From positions 31,358,001-31,422,000 of the forward strand of contig NC_077240.1 of the NCBI RefSeq assembly GCF_947179165.1: a DNA stretch of 64,000 nucleotides, given 5' to 3'. Positions 1 through 10,328 of this stretch are shown here, in pieces (positions within the stretch are counted from its first letter, which is position 1; every line of letters begins with the position of its first letter). Made by a program: the position numbers and the translations under genes. The DNA is from Solanum dulcamara (lineage: Eukaryota > Streptophyta > Magnoliopsida > Solanales > Solanaceae). The notes beneath the pieces are model-generated. The model had not been told where the DNA came from. It searched no databases and worked only from the letters and a program-made list of their open reading frames with translations.

Positions 1-370
1 AGAATGTTTGACACCATTTCATTGATACTTACATAACTTCCAATAATTCAAAATCCATTAAACTATTCAAAAGTTAAAATTTACTGTGCTGTCTCTATTA
101 AGCTAACTCTTCAACCATTACATCAGTATTTTCGTTCACTTTCTATTGTTATCTATCGCAAAAACATATTTCCGTTCACTTTCACAAAGATTACAAAAAG
201 TTCAAAATACATCATAAATCTCCTGTCTAATCTAATAGTGTTAAATTAAATGGGATGGAGGTGTAATTATTAGCAATTGGTGGCGAACTGATGTTTGGAA
301 GAATACATTGTGTTTTACTCTTTAGATATACATCTACCTAAAGTTCAATTGTCAAGTTTCATTTTCTCAG
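1..370 (+). other. Intron sequence upstream of first visible exon
   Basis: This stretch is AT-rich with no convincing coding frame, and it ends in a 3' splice site (TTTTCTCAG) at 362-370. I read it as the intron before the first visible exon of the Rossmann-fold gene. The start codon and any chloroplast transit peptide therefore lie left of the window. Confidence 0.55.
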
Positions 371-2735
371 TCTTACTTATTGGTTCCTGAAGATGCTCCA
401 AGTGAAGAAGTGGAGGCTTCTTCTAGGGGGGGCATTGTAGCAAACGACTTGTTAATTATAGGACCTGGAGTTCTTGGGCGTTTAGTGGCTGAAAGATGGA
501 GAGAGGTACATCCTGAACTAATAATCATATGATTTTTTTGAGAAATAGGAATCATCTTACCTCGTAACCTAATTAAAAATATACACGCACGTTTATTTCT
601 TGTTTGTTAAATCTGGTTTATTATGGAAATGTTTGATGTTCATTTTTCTGAAATTGATATTATTTGTATGAGTTTCTGGCTTAACAACTGTGGCAGACTG
701 GTGGATTTCTGCTACGCCTAGTGGGGTATGCATCATAATTGAGACTGCTAAGAGTTTTGGACCATTTCATGTTGCAGGAATACCCAGGCAGTAGGATTTT
801 TGGGCAGACAATGACAACCGATCACCATGATGAACTTATTAAAATGGGAATTAGTCCATCTTCGAGAGAGACCAAGTTTACGTCTAAGTTCCCATATGTT
901 ATATACTGTGCTCCTCCATCCCGGACTGAAGACTACCCTGGTGATGTTAGGTAAGCTTGGCAGTTCATGCAATAGCTATCTCCTATCACCTATCTGTGGT
1001 GGCATTCTTTTATATCTAGTTTCAAATACTTTGGGGCTCTTTAGGCATGGTGCATGGTGTCTCAGTTCTTCAGGAACAAGAACATCATGATGGGAAATTT
1101 CTGTTATTATTTCATTATAGAGAGCACAACTGCTTTTAAACTGTAGTGCAGTAATAAGCAAAATATTGCTTGTTGAGTAAAACCATTGTTGTGTTGTGAA
1201 ATAGTCCCTCCTTTACTATCGATGTATGATTGTTGCAAGTATCCTGGCTAGTCATTAGCAGTAAATGCTTTAAGTAGCAGGCAGCTGGATGGTAGTAGTG
1301 TACGTTTTTAAAATCATGTGTATGGGATGGTCAGACCAGTTTTCTGATTCAGCTCTGCTTAGCTGGCCAATAATGGTTAGCAGCAAATGTAGGTTTAATG
1401 ATTCCAAACATTGTTATTGTTCGTCAGCATTGTTTTTCTTCAGATTCTCTGTGCTGACTTTGACCATATTGATACTATAATTTGATTTAATACTACAAAA
1501 CTCAGTGCCACCTTAAATTAATTTCTATTTCACACATCCAATGAGCAGGGACGCTGCATTAAGATGGAGTGGTGAAGGTTCTTTCTTATTTACCTCAAGC
1601 TCTGCACCATATGACTGCTCTGATAATGGATCAATAGATGAGGTGTGATATCTTGCATAAACATTATACTGCTGGTAACAGTTTCTTATTCTGATTGATT
1701 CCTCTTGAAGGGATTTTTAGCTTTGCTAATTAAAGATACAGGCTTTGGAAACTGGCTTTACTGAAGGAAATTACTGAATTTTAACTCATGAAGTTTCATC
1801 CTTGATAGAATTCTTCATGTATTTTAGTAAGGAAGTCTGAGTTTTCGTTAAGCCCTTTTGGTTGTCAAATGTGTAGGATGGTCCCATAGTCCCAATTGGA
1901 AGGAGCCCAAGGACTGATATACTTATCAAGGCAGAAAAAGTAGTGCTGGAATTTGGTGGTTGTGTTGTTAGATTGGCGGGTCTTTATATATCCTTGTATA
2001 CAGATCAAAGATCTAGAGTTCTTTCTATGTAGCCTTTAGATCTTCATTTTTGTTTACCTTAACCACTAACACAAGGAAGACAGAGGTGCACACACTTATT
2101 GGTTACATAAAGGAACTGTGGATATTCGATCTGATCACATCCTCAATCTTATCCATTATGAGGTGACTGCACATCCAAGTTTTGTATCATGCTTAGTTTA
2201 GAGGTTACCCTTCATTCTTCTTCATGTGTCTACAGTTGTGTCGGTGATATTTTGGCTCTTCTTTTCTTACAGGATGCTGCCTCCTTGTCAGTGACCATCT
2301 TGAAGAAGAGGCTCCGCAGTCGGATTCTTTTAGGTTGTGACAACCACCCCTTATCCAGGTCATCTCCAATCTACATGCTTGTTAACTTTTCTGGCTCAAA
2401 GTCGAAACTCTCTGACCCATGTTGCCCTTAATTGTTACCTTGTGCCAATAGCAGGCAGGATTTAATGGACTTGGTCAATAAAAGTGGAAAGTTTGAGAAA
2501 AAGTTTGAGGGTTTTACTGGTAACTGACTTTTTTTGAATTCCTTTAGCCACTGGTTTAAAGGAATCATGCTACAACAGTCATTTATTCCTTCTTTCAGGA
2601 ACTATTGGCCCTCTAGGGAAGAAGTTAAACAATTCAAAGACTCGTGCTGAACTAGGATGGGAGCCTAAATATCCAAGCTTCGCTCAGTTCCTTGGAGTTT
2701 CAGATGAAACTGCTGCAGGAGCTCTATTCTTTTGA
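371..2735 (+). CDS. NAD(P)-binding Rossmann-fold (epimerase/SDR-like) protein, 5'-partial, 8 exons
   Basis: Exons as I read them: 371-505, 778-950, 1549-1642, 1877-1987, 2073-2162, 2273-2358, 2455-2519, 2599-2735, stop TGA at 2733-2735. All junction phases agree. The first exon has a glycine-rich dinucleotide-binding loop (LLIIGPGVLGRLVAE, GxGxxG-like). Later exons carry RLAGLY, DRGAHTYWL, NLIHYEDAASL and LGCDNHPLSR, which are typical of extended SDR/epimerase-like proteins. The C-terminus (ELGWEPKYPSF) matches the usual end of this fold. The family consists of soluble oxidoreductase-like proteins, in plants often plastid-targeted; the substrate cannot be told. The N-terminus is outside the window. 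The intron between exons 4 and 5 is unusual and is listed separately. Assigning it to one named plant gene would be guessing. Confidence 0.88.
1988..2072 (+). other. U12-type AT-AC intron
   Basis: The 85-base intron starts ATATCCTT (1988-1995), the U12 5' splice-site consensus. It contains CCTTAAC (2057-2063), the U12 branch-site core with the branch A at about 2062, and ends in AC (2071-2072) 10 bases later. Removing it joins RLAGLY to KEDRGAHTYW in phase 0, which restores the expected family motif. GT donors at 1980, 1996 or 2018 lose the GLY motif, break the frame, or add extra residues. Confidence 0.85.
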
Positions 2736-4225
2736 ATTATAGAAGAAATGCAGCTGAACTATTTTAGCAGAGTTATCTTTTAATGCGGCATGTATGTTGT
2801 GCAGATATTCCGTGTGTAACAGAATTCTGAGTTTTGGTTTGTGTGTACTGTCTCCACTGTGATTTGATGTTAGGAAAGGATGGTTGTCTTTGTCAATTAC
2901 TACTGAGATGTTTATAATTTTGGATTAAAGGTGACATTCTTGAAATGTTGGTTTTATAGTTAGAAAAATCTAATGGGTAGGAAATGTTACGGTTTTATAG
3001 TTAGAAAAATTAAGGGAAGTTTACGCTATTTGCCTATGTCAAAATAAAAATTTCTGACATTTTTGGGAAGTTCATACTGTAAATGGTCTAATTTGGAGCT
3101 GATTTAATACCCACCATTGTTGAGCTTGAAGCTCTTGAATCTAAAAACTTTTACTTGAAGATTTGTTGTTTGATTCGAAGTTGGTGTTACAAAATATTTT
3201 TTATAGTACCCTCGAAAAGTTTATACTGACAGGAAATTTGTTTGCAGCCAAATTTGCTGATTGCCATTTTGATTAATAAGTTTTTCCAACATTGGGGGAG
3301 AAAATCAACAACGAGAAAAAAAAAGGAGGATAAATTGAAATAAATTATCACTATTTTCATTTAGATCTTCGTACAAATCAGTGTGAACAAGAGGTTCAAA
3401 AGATAATTTATTTATAAAATATAGTAAATCAAACTCCAAATACATTAACTAACATTTTAAGTTTACTAAACATCATATTCCAACCGTTAATATTTCAATT
3501 TGAGCTGATATTCTGACATAATCCAATAGACCTTGTCAGAAGAGATTAGATACTTGAAAGAGATGATGATGAATCTCAATAAGTTATATCTTCACCTATA
3601 AGAAAAAGGTGGAAGCGAAATAATGTGATTGTTGACAATGTTTTCATATAAAGTTGCTATTGAAGTAATGCAACAAAACGAGAATCTTGAGCCAAAATTT
3701 AATAATAAATATAGATAAAGAAATAATTGGCCAAAATGGATAATTGCAAGCGAAATAGAATTAACTTTACTTAAAAAACGTTAAGTTTTTTGAATCTATA
3801 ATATGAGCATCTAAAGGTGTAAAGACAGTAGGGTACAAATAGATTAATTTTTTTTTTTTGAAACAAACAAGAAAAGTGAAGTTAAATATAAAGGACTTGT
3901 GGTACAAGAATTTTTGCAAAGGTGTAACATTGATTATATGGAAAAACTTTCACGGTGGATGCAATTATTCGACTGTGTATGAAAAACTTGATATGCTGAT
4001 GAATGTCTGTCTCTACTTATTTGTATGGCTCACTCACTAGACAACAATCTTTTGATGAAGATTTCTAAAAAAATTGAAAGTCTGAAGTAGACAAAAATAT
4101 TCGAAACACTTGTGCAACTAAATTTCAAAAATCCTTATACGAATTGAAACTATCAGAACGGATATGGTACATTAATCGTTTTAGTAAGATTGAAAGATAT
4201 AAAAATGATCATATTTACCTTGTTT
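2736..4225. other. Intergenic/3' region
   Basis: This is the 3' UTR of the Rossmann-fold gene followed by AT-rich intergenic DNA. A short tandem duplication (GGTTTTATAGTTAGAAAAAT at about 2949 and 2991) is the only structure seen. I found no coding frame supported by splice sites or family motifs. Confidence 0.5.
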
Positions 4226-4233
4226 GTAAGAAG

Positions 4234-4841
4234 TAGGGGCGTACATGGATCGGGTTGGTTCGGATTTTTTACAAATCAAATCAAATCATTTGTGTTGGGT
4301 TATTAAATCTATAAATCAAACCAAACCAATAAAAGTCGGGTTTTTCGATATCAATTTTTTTCGGATTTCTCGGATTTTTCATAGTATCTAATAAAAAACA
4401 CAAAGCAGTGCTTCTTAAAAAGAGTTTTAGTACAAAATATCAACATATAAGATGGAGGCCAAACATTGTTTGAAGTATTAACTTTATAATATAACTTTAT
4501 AAGATGAGCTTTTTTTGTATATTATTTAGATGGGTTTCTAAGTCCAAATCTAAATGTAAGAAAGAAAACAAAAATTATGAAAAAATTTTAAAAAATATTT
4601 ATAAATTACATTTCAATAAATATTTTTATGTATAACATAATTTAAAAGTAGTATATCTATAATCGGGTCGGTTTGAGTTCGGTTTGACTTTTTTTAGTTA
4701 AAACCAAACCAACCCTATAATGGTCGGGTTTTTTTTCAAACACCAAACCAAGTCAAACCAAACCACTAGTCGGATTTTTTTTCCGGTTTGATTCGGTTTG
4801 TCGGTTTGGTGCGGTTTATCAATTTGCCCTGCACAGCCCTA
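4234..4841. mobile_element. hAT-type MITE with 8-bp TSD
   Basis: The 608-bp element has imperfect terminal inverted repeats (TAGGGGCGTACATGG against TAGGGCTGTGCAGGG on the other strand). It is flanked by a perfect 8-bp duplication GTAAGAAG (4226-4233 and 4842-4849). The subterminal parts are rich in GGTTTGGTTTG/AAACCAAACC in inverted arrangement, so it can fold back. No transposase is present. The 8-bp TSD and TA-start termini point to the hAT superfamily. Confidence 0.85.
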
Positions 4842-5136
4842 GTAAGAAGGTATGAATGTCAATTTGTCATAATAACCATTTATGTTGATTATTTATATAT
4901 TATTGAAAGTTCTAAAAAAAAAATTAAAAAATAGTAGAATATTTGAAGAATGAATTTAAAATAAAAGATTTTAGGTGGCAGAATTTTATGTTGACTTATA
5001 GATATTAATAACATTCAAAGAATCAAACATGTCTATCAGTTACATACACACACAAAAAAAATAATATTAAAGCTATTTTACATGAGCACATTTATTGAGC
5101 ACTCCAATAATTATGAGATCTCTAATTAATGTAAAG

Positions 5137-5560
5137 GAAAAAGGCTTAAATATGTTATCGAACTTTAAGAAAAAACTTATTTACGCCATCCGTTAAAAAA
5201 TTGGCTCATTTATGTCAATTTCTGTTTGAGAAAAGGCTCATTCATATTATTATTTGTAAACTAAAAATATTTTTCGTTTTGCAAAACTATTTTGTACACG
5301 TGGTCAATTATGATTCATCCACGTCATTAACTAACTTATTTTTTAAAATGGAAAAGGTTCAAATATGTCATTGAACTTTGAGAAAAGGCTCATCTATGTC
5401 ATCAATTAAAAGTTTGGCTCATCTATGCCATTTCAGTTAACAAATAATGGCACGGATGATCTTTTTCTCAAATGAAAATGACATAAATGAGCCAAACTCT
5501 TAACGGATGACATAAATGAGTCTGTTCTCAAGTTCGGTGACATATTTGAACCTTTTCCCC
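5137..5560. repeat. Foldback MITE (nested/duplicated inverted repeat)
   Basis: A motif of the type GGAAAAGGTTCAAATATGTC followed by TTTGGCTCATTTATGTC-like sequence occurs three times. It is forward at about 5141, forward at about 5350, and inverted ending at 5560. The inner pair (5350-5560) makes a foldback element of about 210 bp; the left copy (5137-5290) is a partial relative. No clean TSD was found. The small open frame here is a by-product of the repeat. Confidence 0.6.
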
Positions 5561-5673
5561 TAATATAAATAAAGATCAATCTAAACTTGAAGAAAATGAT
5601 GAAAACCTCTTTGACAATGAAACTCCAGATTGGACATAAATACAACCTGCTAATAATATTCGATCATATATAC

Positions 5674-6248
5674 TGTTAGTTTTAACATTTTAATATCAAT
5701 ATTAAGTGGTATTAAATTTGTATAAGTGTCATATGTAATAATTCTCTCTTTAGTGCATAAAAATGGCTTTTATTACCATTTTTAGTTAGTGCAAGACTAA
5801 ATCATTTCATTATGTATTTTTAACATAATTATCACTAATAAGTGGTGCACTAAATCATAATGATGGCATTCCATTATTTTTTCATCTTTTGAATGATTTC
5901 CTCTCCTATAAATAGAGAGGTTTTCTTTGTTTTGAGAAGTAAGAAAACATGGAGTGTATTAAGTTTGTCAAAAAAGAAAGTTCTTATTAGTTGAAAGAGG
6001 TGTTCTTTTTGTGGAGCTTTAAACTCAACTCTTGTCCAGAGTTTGTTGAGTTACATTTTGTGATAAGGCTGTTGTATCCTGGAGGGGACAAGTCAAGAGG
6101 ACTACTGCTGGACCGGTGAAAAGATTTGTTGCAATGGACTTGAATCTCCTTAAAGAGAGCAAGATATCCGCGCCTCAACCAAGAAGAGAATTTATTTCCT
6201 TCATTTTATTTTTCAATTGTAATTTATAATCTTGTAATTTCACCAACA
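5674..6248 (+). mobile_element. Solo LTR with 5-bp TSD
   Basis: The 575-bp unit starts TGTTAG and ends CCAACA, the TG...CA form of an LTR. It is flanked by a perfect 5-bp duplication TATAC (5669-5673 and 6249-6253). It has a TATA box (TATAAAT, 5907-5913) at the right place for an LTR promoter, giving plus orientation. No internal region or second LTR is adjacent, so this is a solo LTR left by recombination. The size suits a Copia-type or TRIM element; the family is not proven. Confidence 0.78.
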
Positions 6249-6314
6249 TATACCTTTACCATGAACCTTATTAGTAAAATTCAATTCCTCTCCAATAAAA
6301 TACTAAAATGATAT

Positions 6315-6316
<2 letters not shown>

Positions 6317-6354
<38 letters not shown>
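6317..6354. repeat. (AT)19 microsatellite
   Basis: An uninterrupted AT dinucleotide run of 38 bases just downstream of the solo LTR. Confidence 0.95.
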
Positions 6355-6356
<2 letters not shown>

Positions 6357-7408
6357 ATTTAACACTATGAATTTATAAGTGGCAACATAAAATATCATAC
6401 GCAATTTGATAACTTCATATTAAATTATGAACGGATTCAATTCAACCTTGTATTAATGAAACTAATCATCATATTATAAGGTAAAAAGATGCACCCACTA
6501 AACATAAAAATAAAATTTTGTATACGTCTCTCTTGTACGCCGTGCACATTTAACATGTTAACTTGTTGAACCGACCATCGTTTAATCATACAAGTAAAAG
6601 ACAACAAGTGCTACCTATATTAAGTAAAAAGATAGTCATAAATGAGCATTGAAACAAGTGGGGGCAGCAATAAAAATACTTAGAAAAAAAAGAGATACAT
6701 TCACTTGAGTTGTCGAAATTGTATTTGGTTGAAAATGATTAATTAGTGAAGAAAGCAAAAACGACGGCTCTCTTCACATACCAATACACCAAGCAAAACA
6801 ATTATTGTCTTCATTCATGACTACTTTTAACTCCTTCATTAATTAACTTAATTATTGAGCAATTTGTAGGCACTTGTCAACTTTTATTAACTTTTGGTTT
6901 GTTAATCATGATTAGTAGGGGTCCATTTGATGAGATCATAGGACACTCATGAAATTTGCCCAATAACTAGTGGTTATTAGGGAATGAATTATATTATATA
7001 GTTTAGGTTGAAAGATCCACTTCCCTCTAAATTAGGTAATAGAGATTCTTCTTTTTTATTTATTTATTACTATATTAGTTGTGAGTTGTTACGTAGTTTT
7101 CTTAAAAAAATATTTTTAAAAAGCATCTTGAAACAGTAAAAAACATAAATGGTAGTGCTTTTAGTTTTTGCAAGAAAACTGAAAAGATTTTTTATTTTAA
7201 AATTCTGGAAGAACATTTTCACTTGTTCTTTAGACAAATGTCAATATATATTCGTACAAGAGAAATCAACTTGCACAACCACGAAAGATTATAATGGAAT
7301 GAGAAGTTTTCATTTATCCCTAATTAAGATTTTGGATTTGAGCTCTAGGAATAGAGTCTTTGGCGGGGAGCACTTTATTTCTAAAATGGGACTTTCGAGG
7401 TCAATTCG
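6355..7408. other. AT-rich intergenic DNA
   Basis: I found no gene or recognisable element here. The small frames at 7149-7645 run across the left boundary of the gypsy element and lack family motifs. Confidence 0.5.
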
Positions 7409-10130
7409 TCTAATGACCTTGAAGGTCATTTTTGGTATTTTTTTACAAAACGACCATTTTATCCCTTTCAATAATTGCCCCGAGTCATGTTTGATCGGTA
7501 TTCGACATTGGTTATGTGAAATCTCATAAAAAGTTAAGATTTTGGAAAGCTTTGAGTTTTGACGGCTTAAATTGCTAAATAGTGGTTTTCGATGTCTTTC
7601 AGAGTTTCGGACCTCAGAATAGAATTCTGTCGATTCCATCAGCACCGAAATGTGGAAATTGATATAAGAGAGTTGATGGAATCAAATTTGGAGTGGTATC
7701 GTGGATTTGAGGTCCTAAGTTGGAATTTGTTGAGCCTTTGATCCTTGAGTTGACTTTGGTCAATATTCAGAGTTCAGATGTTCAGAATGAAATTTCAACG
7801 ACTCCATTGGATTCGGGGAGAGTTTCAGTTTATTTTTCTGGAGCTCCGAGGGCATTTTGGTCTTTTTGAGTCCTAAACTAGTTTGGTTGCGACTAAATGG
7901 ATTCTAGGTTAAGGAGACCTCGAATTTGAATTTTAATAATTACATTGAGTCCAGAACATCGAATTTAGCGGGATAACATATATGGTTTATCTACACAGAG
8001 TTCTAAACGAATCCTGAGGGTCCATTCAAAAGTTTGAGAAGTAGAAGGATTTTTAATGTTGTGATCTGGTGCCAGGCTTCGCTTTTGCGAAGGGAGGGTC
8101 GCGAAAGCGACCTCCACTTTAGCGAAGGCCTATCGATTTTGCAACAAGGGCCATTTAAAAGGGATTCGCAAAAGCGATCCTGTCTCGCTTAAGCGACACC
8201 TGAGAGGGGTTTAGTCGGGGTTTCTCTCCATTTCTCCATTGTTGGGACCATAGAGCTTGAAATAGGCAATTTTAAAGTTGTTTTTCGAGACTTGTTGATT
8301 GGGTAAGTGTTTTTAACCTAGAATCTTTAATACCCATCGATTGAATTGTGATTTAAACTCCAAAATCGATTTTGGACTTCAAACTTTCGGAATTTTCTCA
8401 AGAACTCAAGGTTTTCTTAAATTGGTGATTGAGGACTGTTTTTAACTCCATTTTTTAAAATAGTTTTCACTAATGAATTTCAAATACTTTGAAGAACATT
8501 TTCATATAATTTTTTTTAGATATGAGTCTCATTTTCGGAATTGAATTTTTGAGCCATTTTGACTATTTTCCTGATTTTTGTGTTTTTGGGTGTCGTTAGT
8601 TCCGAATTTTGATTTTAAATTATTATTTGATTAGATTGTGGTGATTTGGACAGTATTCGAAAGGGGAAGGCTCAAGTGTTTGATTGATCGAGTATTGATT
8701 AAGGCAAGTGAACTTCTAAACCTCCGTAAATCTTGTAGAACTTTCAAAAAAAATTCGTACATGTGTTGGTGAGTAATGAGAATGAGGTATGGGACATTTA
8801 TCATGTGAAATAACCTAAATGAAAGAACGGGGTAAATAAAAAATCAATATGTGCTATGATTATGATCGAAAACATGAAGTTGTTGACCTTAAAATTGATG
8901 TGATTCGATGAAATGCTATGATAGCCCTAATGTGATTGTGAACTTAATGAAATTGTCATTTTCTCGTTATTGATAGTGGGAATTGTCTTGAAGTACTTGC
9001 TCACCGGTTGAGCCTAATTATGTGATAAAAGAGTAATAAAATGGAGACTTTGATGACTTATATTGATGTAAATGTTGATATTGATGTACTATTGGCATTG
9101 TGATGTGAATTGTCTTGATATGAATTGTGTTGTTGTTGTTGACACCATTATATTCTCATTATTTATGTGAACATGATTATTTGAATTGGTTCTAGAACAC
9201 TGTGATTAGTTTCGATTGATGATTATGCCGATGAAAAATGGTTCTGGCAAGTGATGCTTATGCTGATGAAAAATGATTCCAGCGAGTGATGATTATGTCG
9301 ATGGGAAATGGTTCCGGCGATGTCGATGGGAAATGGTTTCGGCGATTGATATTATGCCGATGAAAAATAGTTCCGACGAATATATGGATATTGTGCACCC
9401 CCTCGGGTTCCGTTCTGAGTTACAACATATGTGTATCATTAGGCCAGACATGTATATCTTTACTTGACATCACATTGCATTACATTACATATGATCTGCC
9501 ATCGTGAAGTCGTGTATATATCCCTTGTTTTCTCTGTGGTGACATACTTGATATTGATTTATTTAGTGAAGCTGATAAGCTATTATTGATCTACATGCCA
9601 TATAAATTGTATACTCTAGACTGAGCTGATTTCTGTGCAGGCTTGTAGTTAAGGAGGTTCGATTGGGATGAAAGAAATTCTAGTTATCTATTAGATTTAC
9701 CTTGTTTTATTAGTTGGTTTATTGAGTACCGTATTGTTTGATACTCACTCCTTGCTATCTACACTTATGTAGGTTCTAAGCCCGGATCGTGATTATGTAT
9801 TCCTTTCTTCGTATCCGAGGCTTCGAGGAGACTTGAGAGGTAGCTGATTGATGCTGGCGATCTCCCTTGTCTCTTTCACTATGTTTTATTCTATTTGAGA
9901 AACAAAGACATTAATACTTTTACTTATCTTTCATTTCTGTTATATTTAGATGCTTGTACATGCGAAAACTAGTATTTGGGAGTTATTAAAGTTGATTAAG
10001 CCTTTCGCTTTTGGTATATTCATCCTATTTAAATTCCTTCTGCATTATTTTCTGTAGTTGATTGGGTTTAGGTTATCTTATTCCGATGGGATAGGACAAG
10101 TTCCATCATACCCGAATTTAGATCGTGATA
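7409..10130 (+). repeat. 5' LTR of gypsy element
   Basis: This 2722-bp LTR aligns by eye along its whole length with 14826-20768 (minus insertions) and with 44806-47452. It starts TCTAATGACC and ends GATCGTGATA; comparison with the third copy (TGTAATGACC...GTGACA) shows the terminal TG and CA have mutated. It contains a GC-rich block of CGCTTTTGCGA-type short palindromes (about 8075-8205) and a minisatellite (9207-9390). Confidence 0.88.
9207..9390 (+). repeat. LTR minisatellite
   Basis: About four to five degenerate copies of a roughly 40-bp unit built on GATTATGCCGATG, AAAATGGTTC and GGCGAGTGAT. The same array is at about 17495-17670 and 46565-46700 in the other two copies of this LTR. Confidence 0.75.
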
Positions 10131-10133
10131 AAA

Positions 10134-10146
10134 TTGTATCATAGCC
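10134..10146 (+). other. Primer-binding site (initiator Met tRNA type)
   Basis: TTGTATCATAGCC, three bases after the 5' LTR, differs at two positions from TGGTATCAGAGCC, the complement of the 3' end of plant initiator tRNA-Met that primes most plant gypsy elements. Confidence 0.8.
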
Positions 10147-10328
10147 CCAAGTTCATAGGTCTCATGTGTACAAGCTAAGTCTAAATAGAGTCTCGAGGAT
10201 CGACACGAAGACATCTCTACTTATCTTCGAGAGACTATGAGGGCTGTTGGGAAACTTTCTTTATTCGTTTTTTCTTATCATACGTGGTTATTATCGCTAG
10301 TACTAAGGATCACGAATAGTTTTAGAAG

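Noticed and set aside
1980..2018. GT donors at 1980, 1996 and 2018 as the end of exon 4 of the Rossmann-fold gene
   Set aside because: They delete the GLY motif, break the frame, or add about nine extra residues. The AT-AC reading gives the family motif exactly.
5433..5645. Minus-strand frame of 70 codons
   Set aside because: It overlaps the right arm of the foldback MITE.
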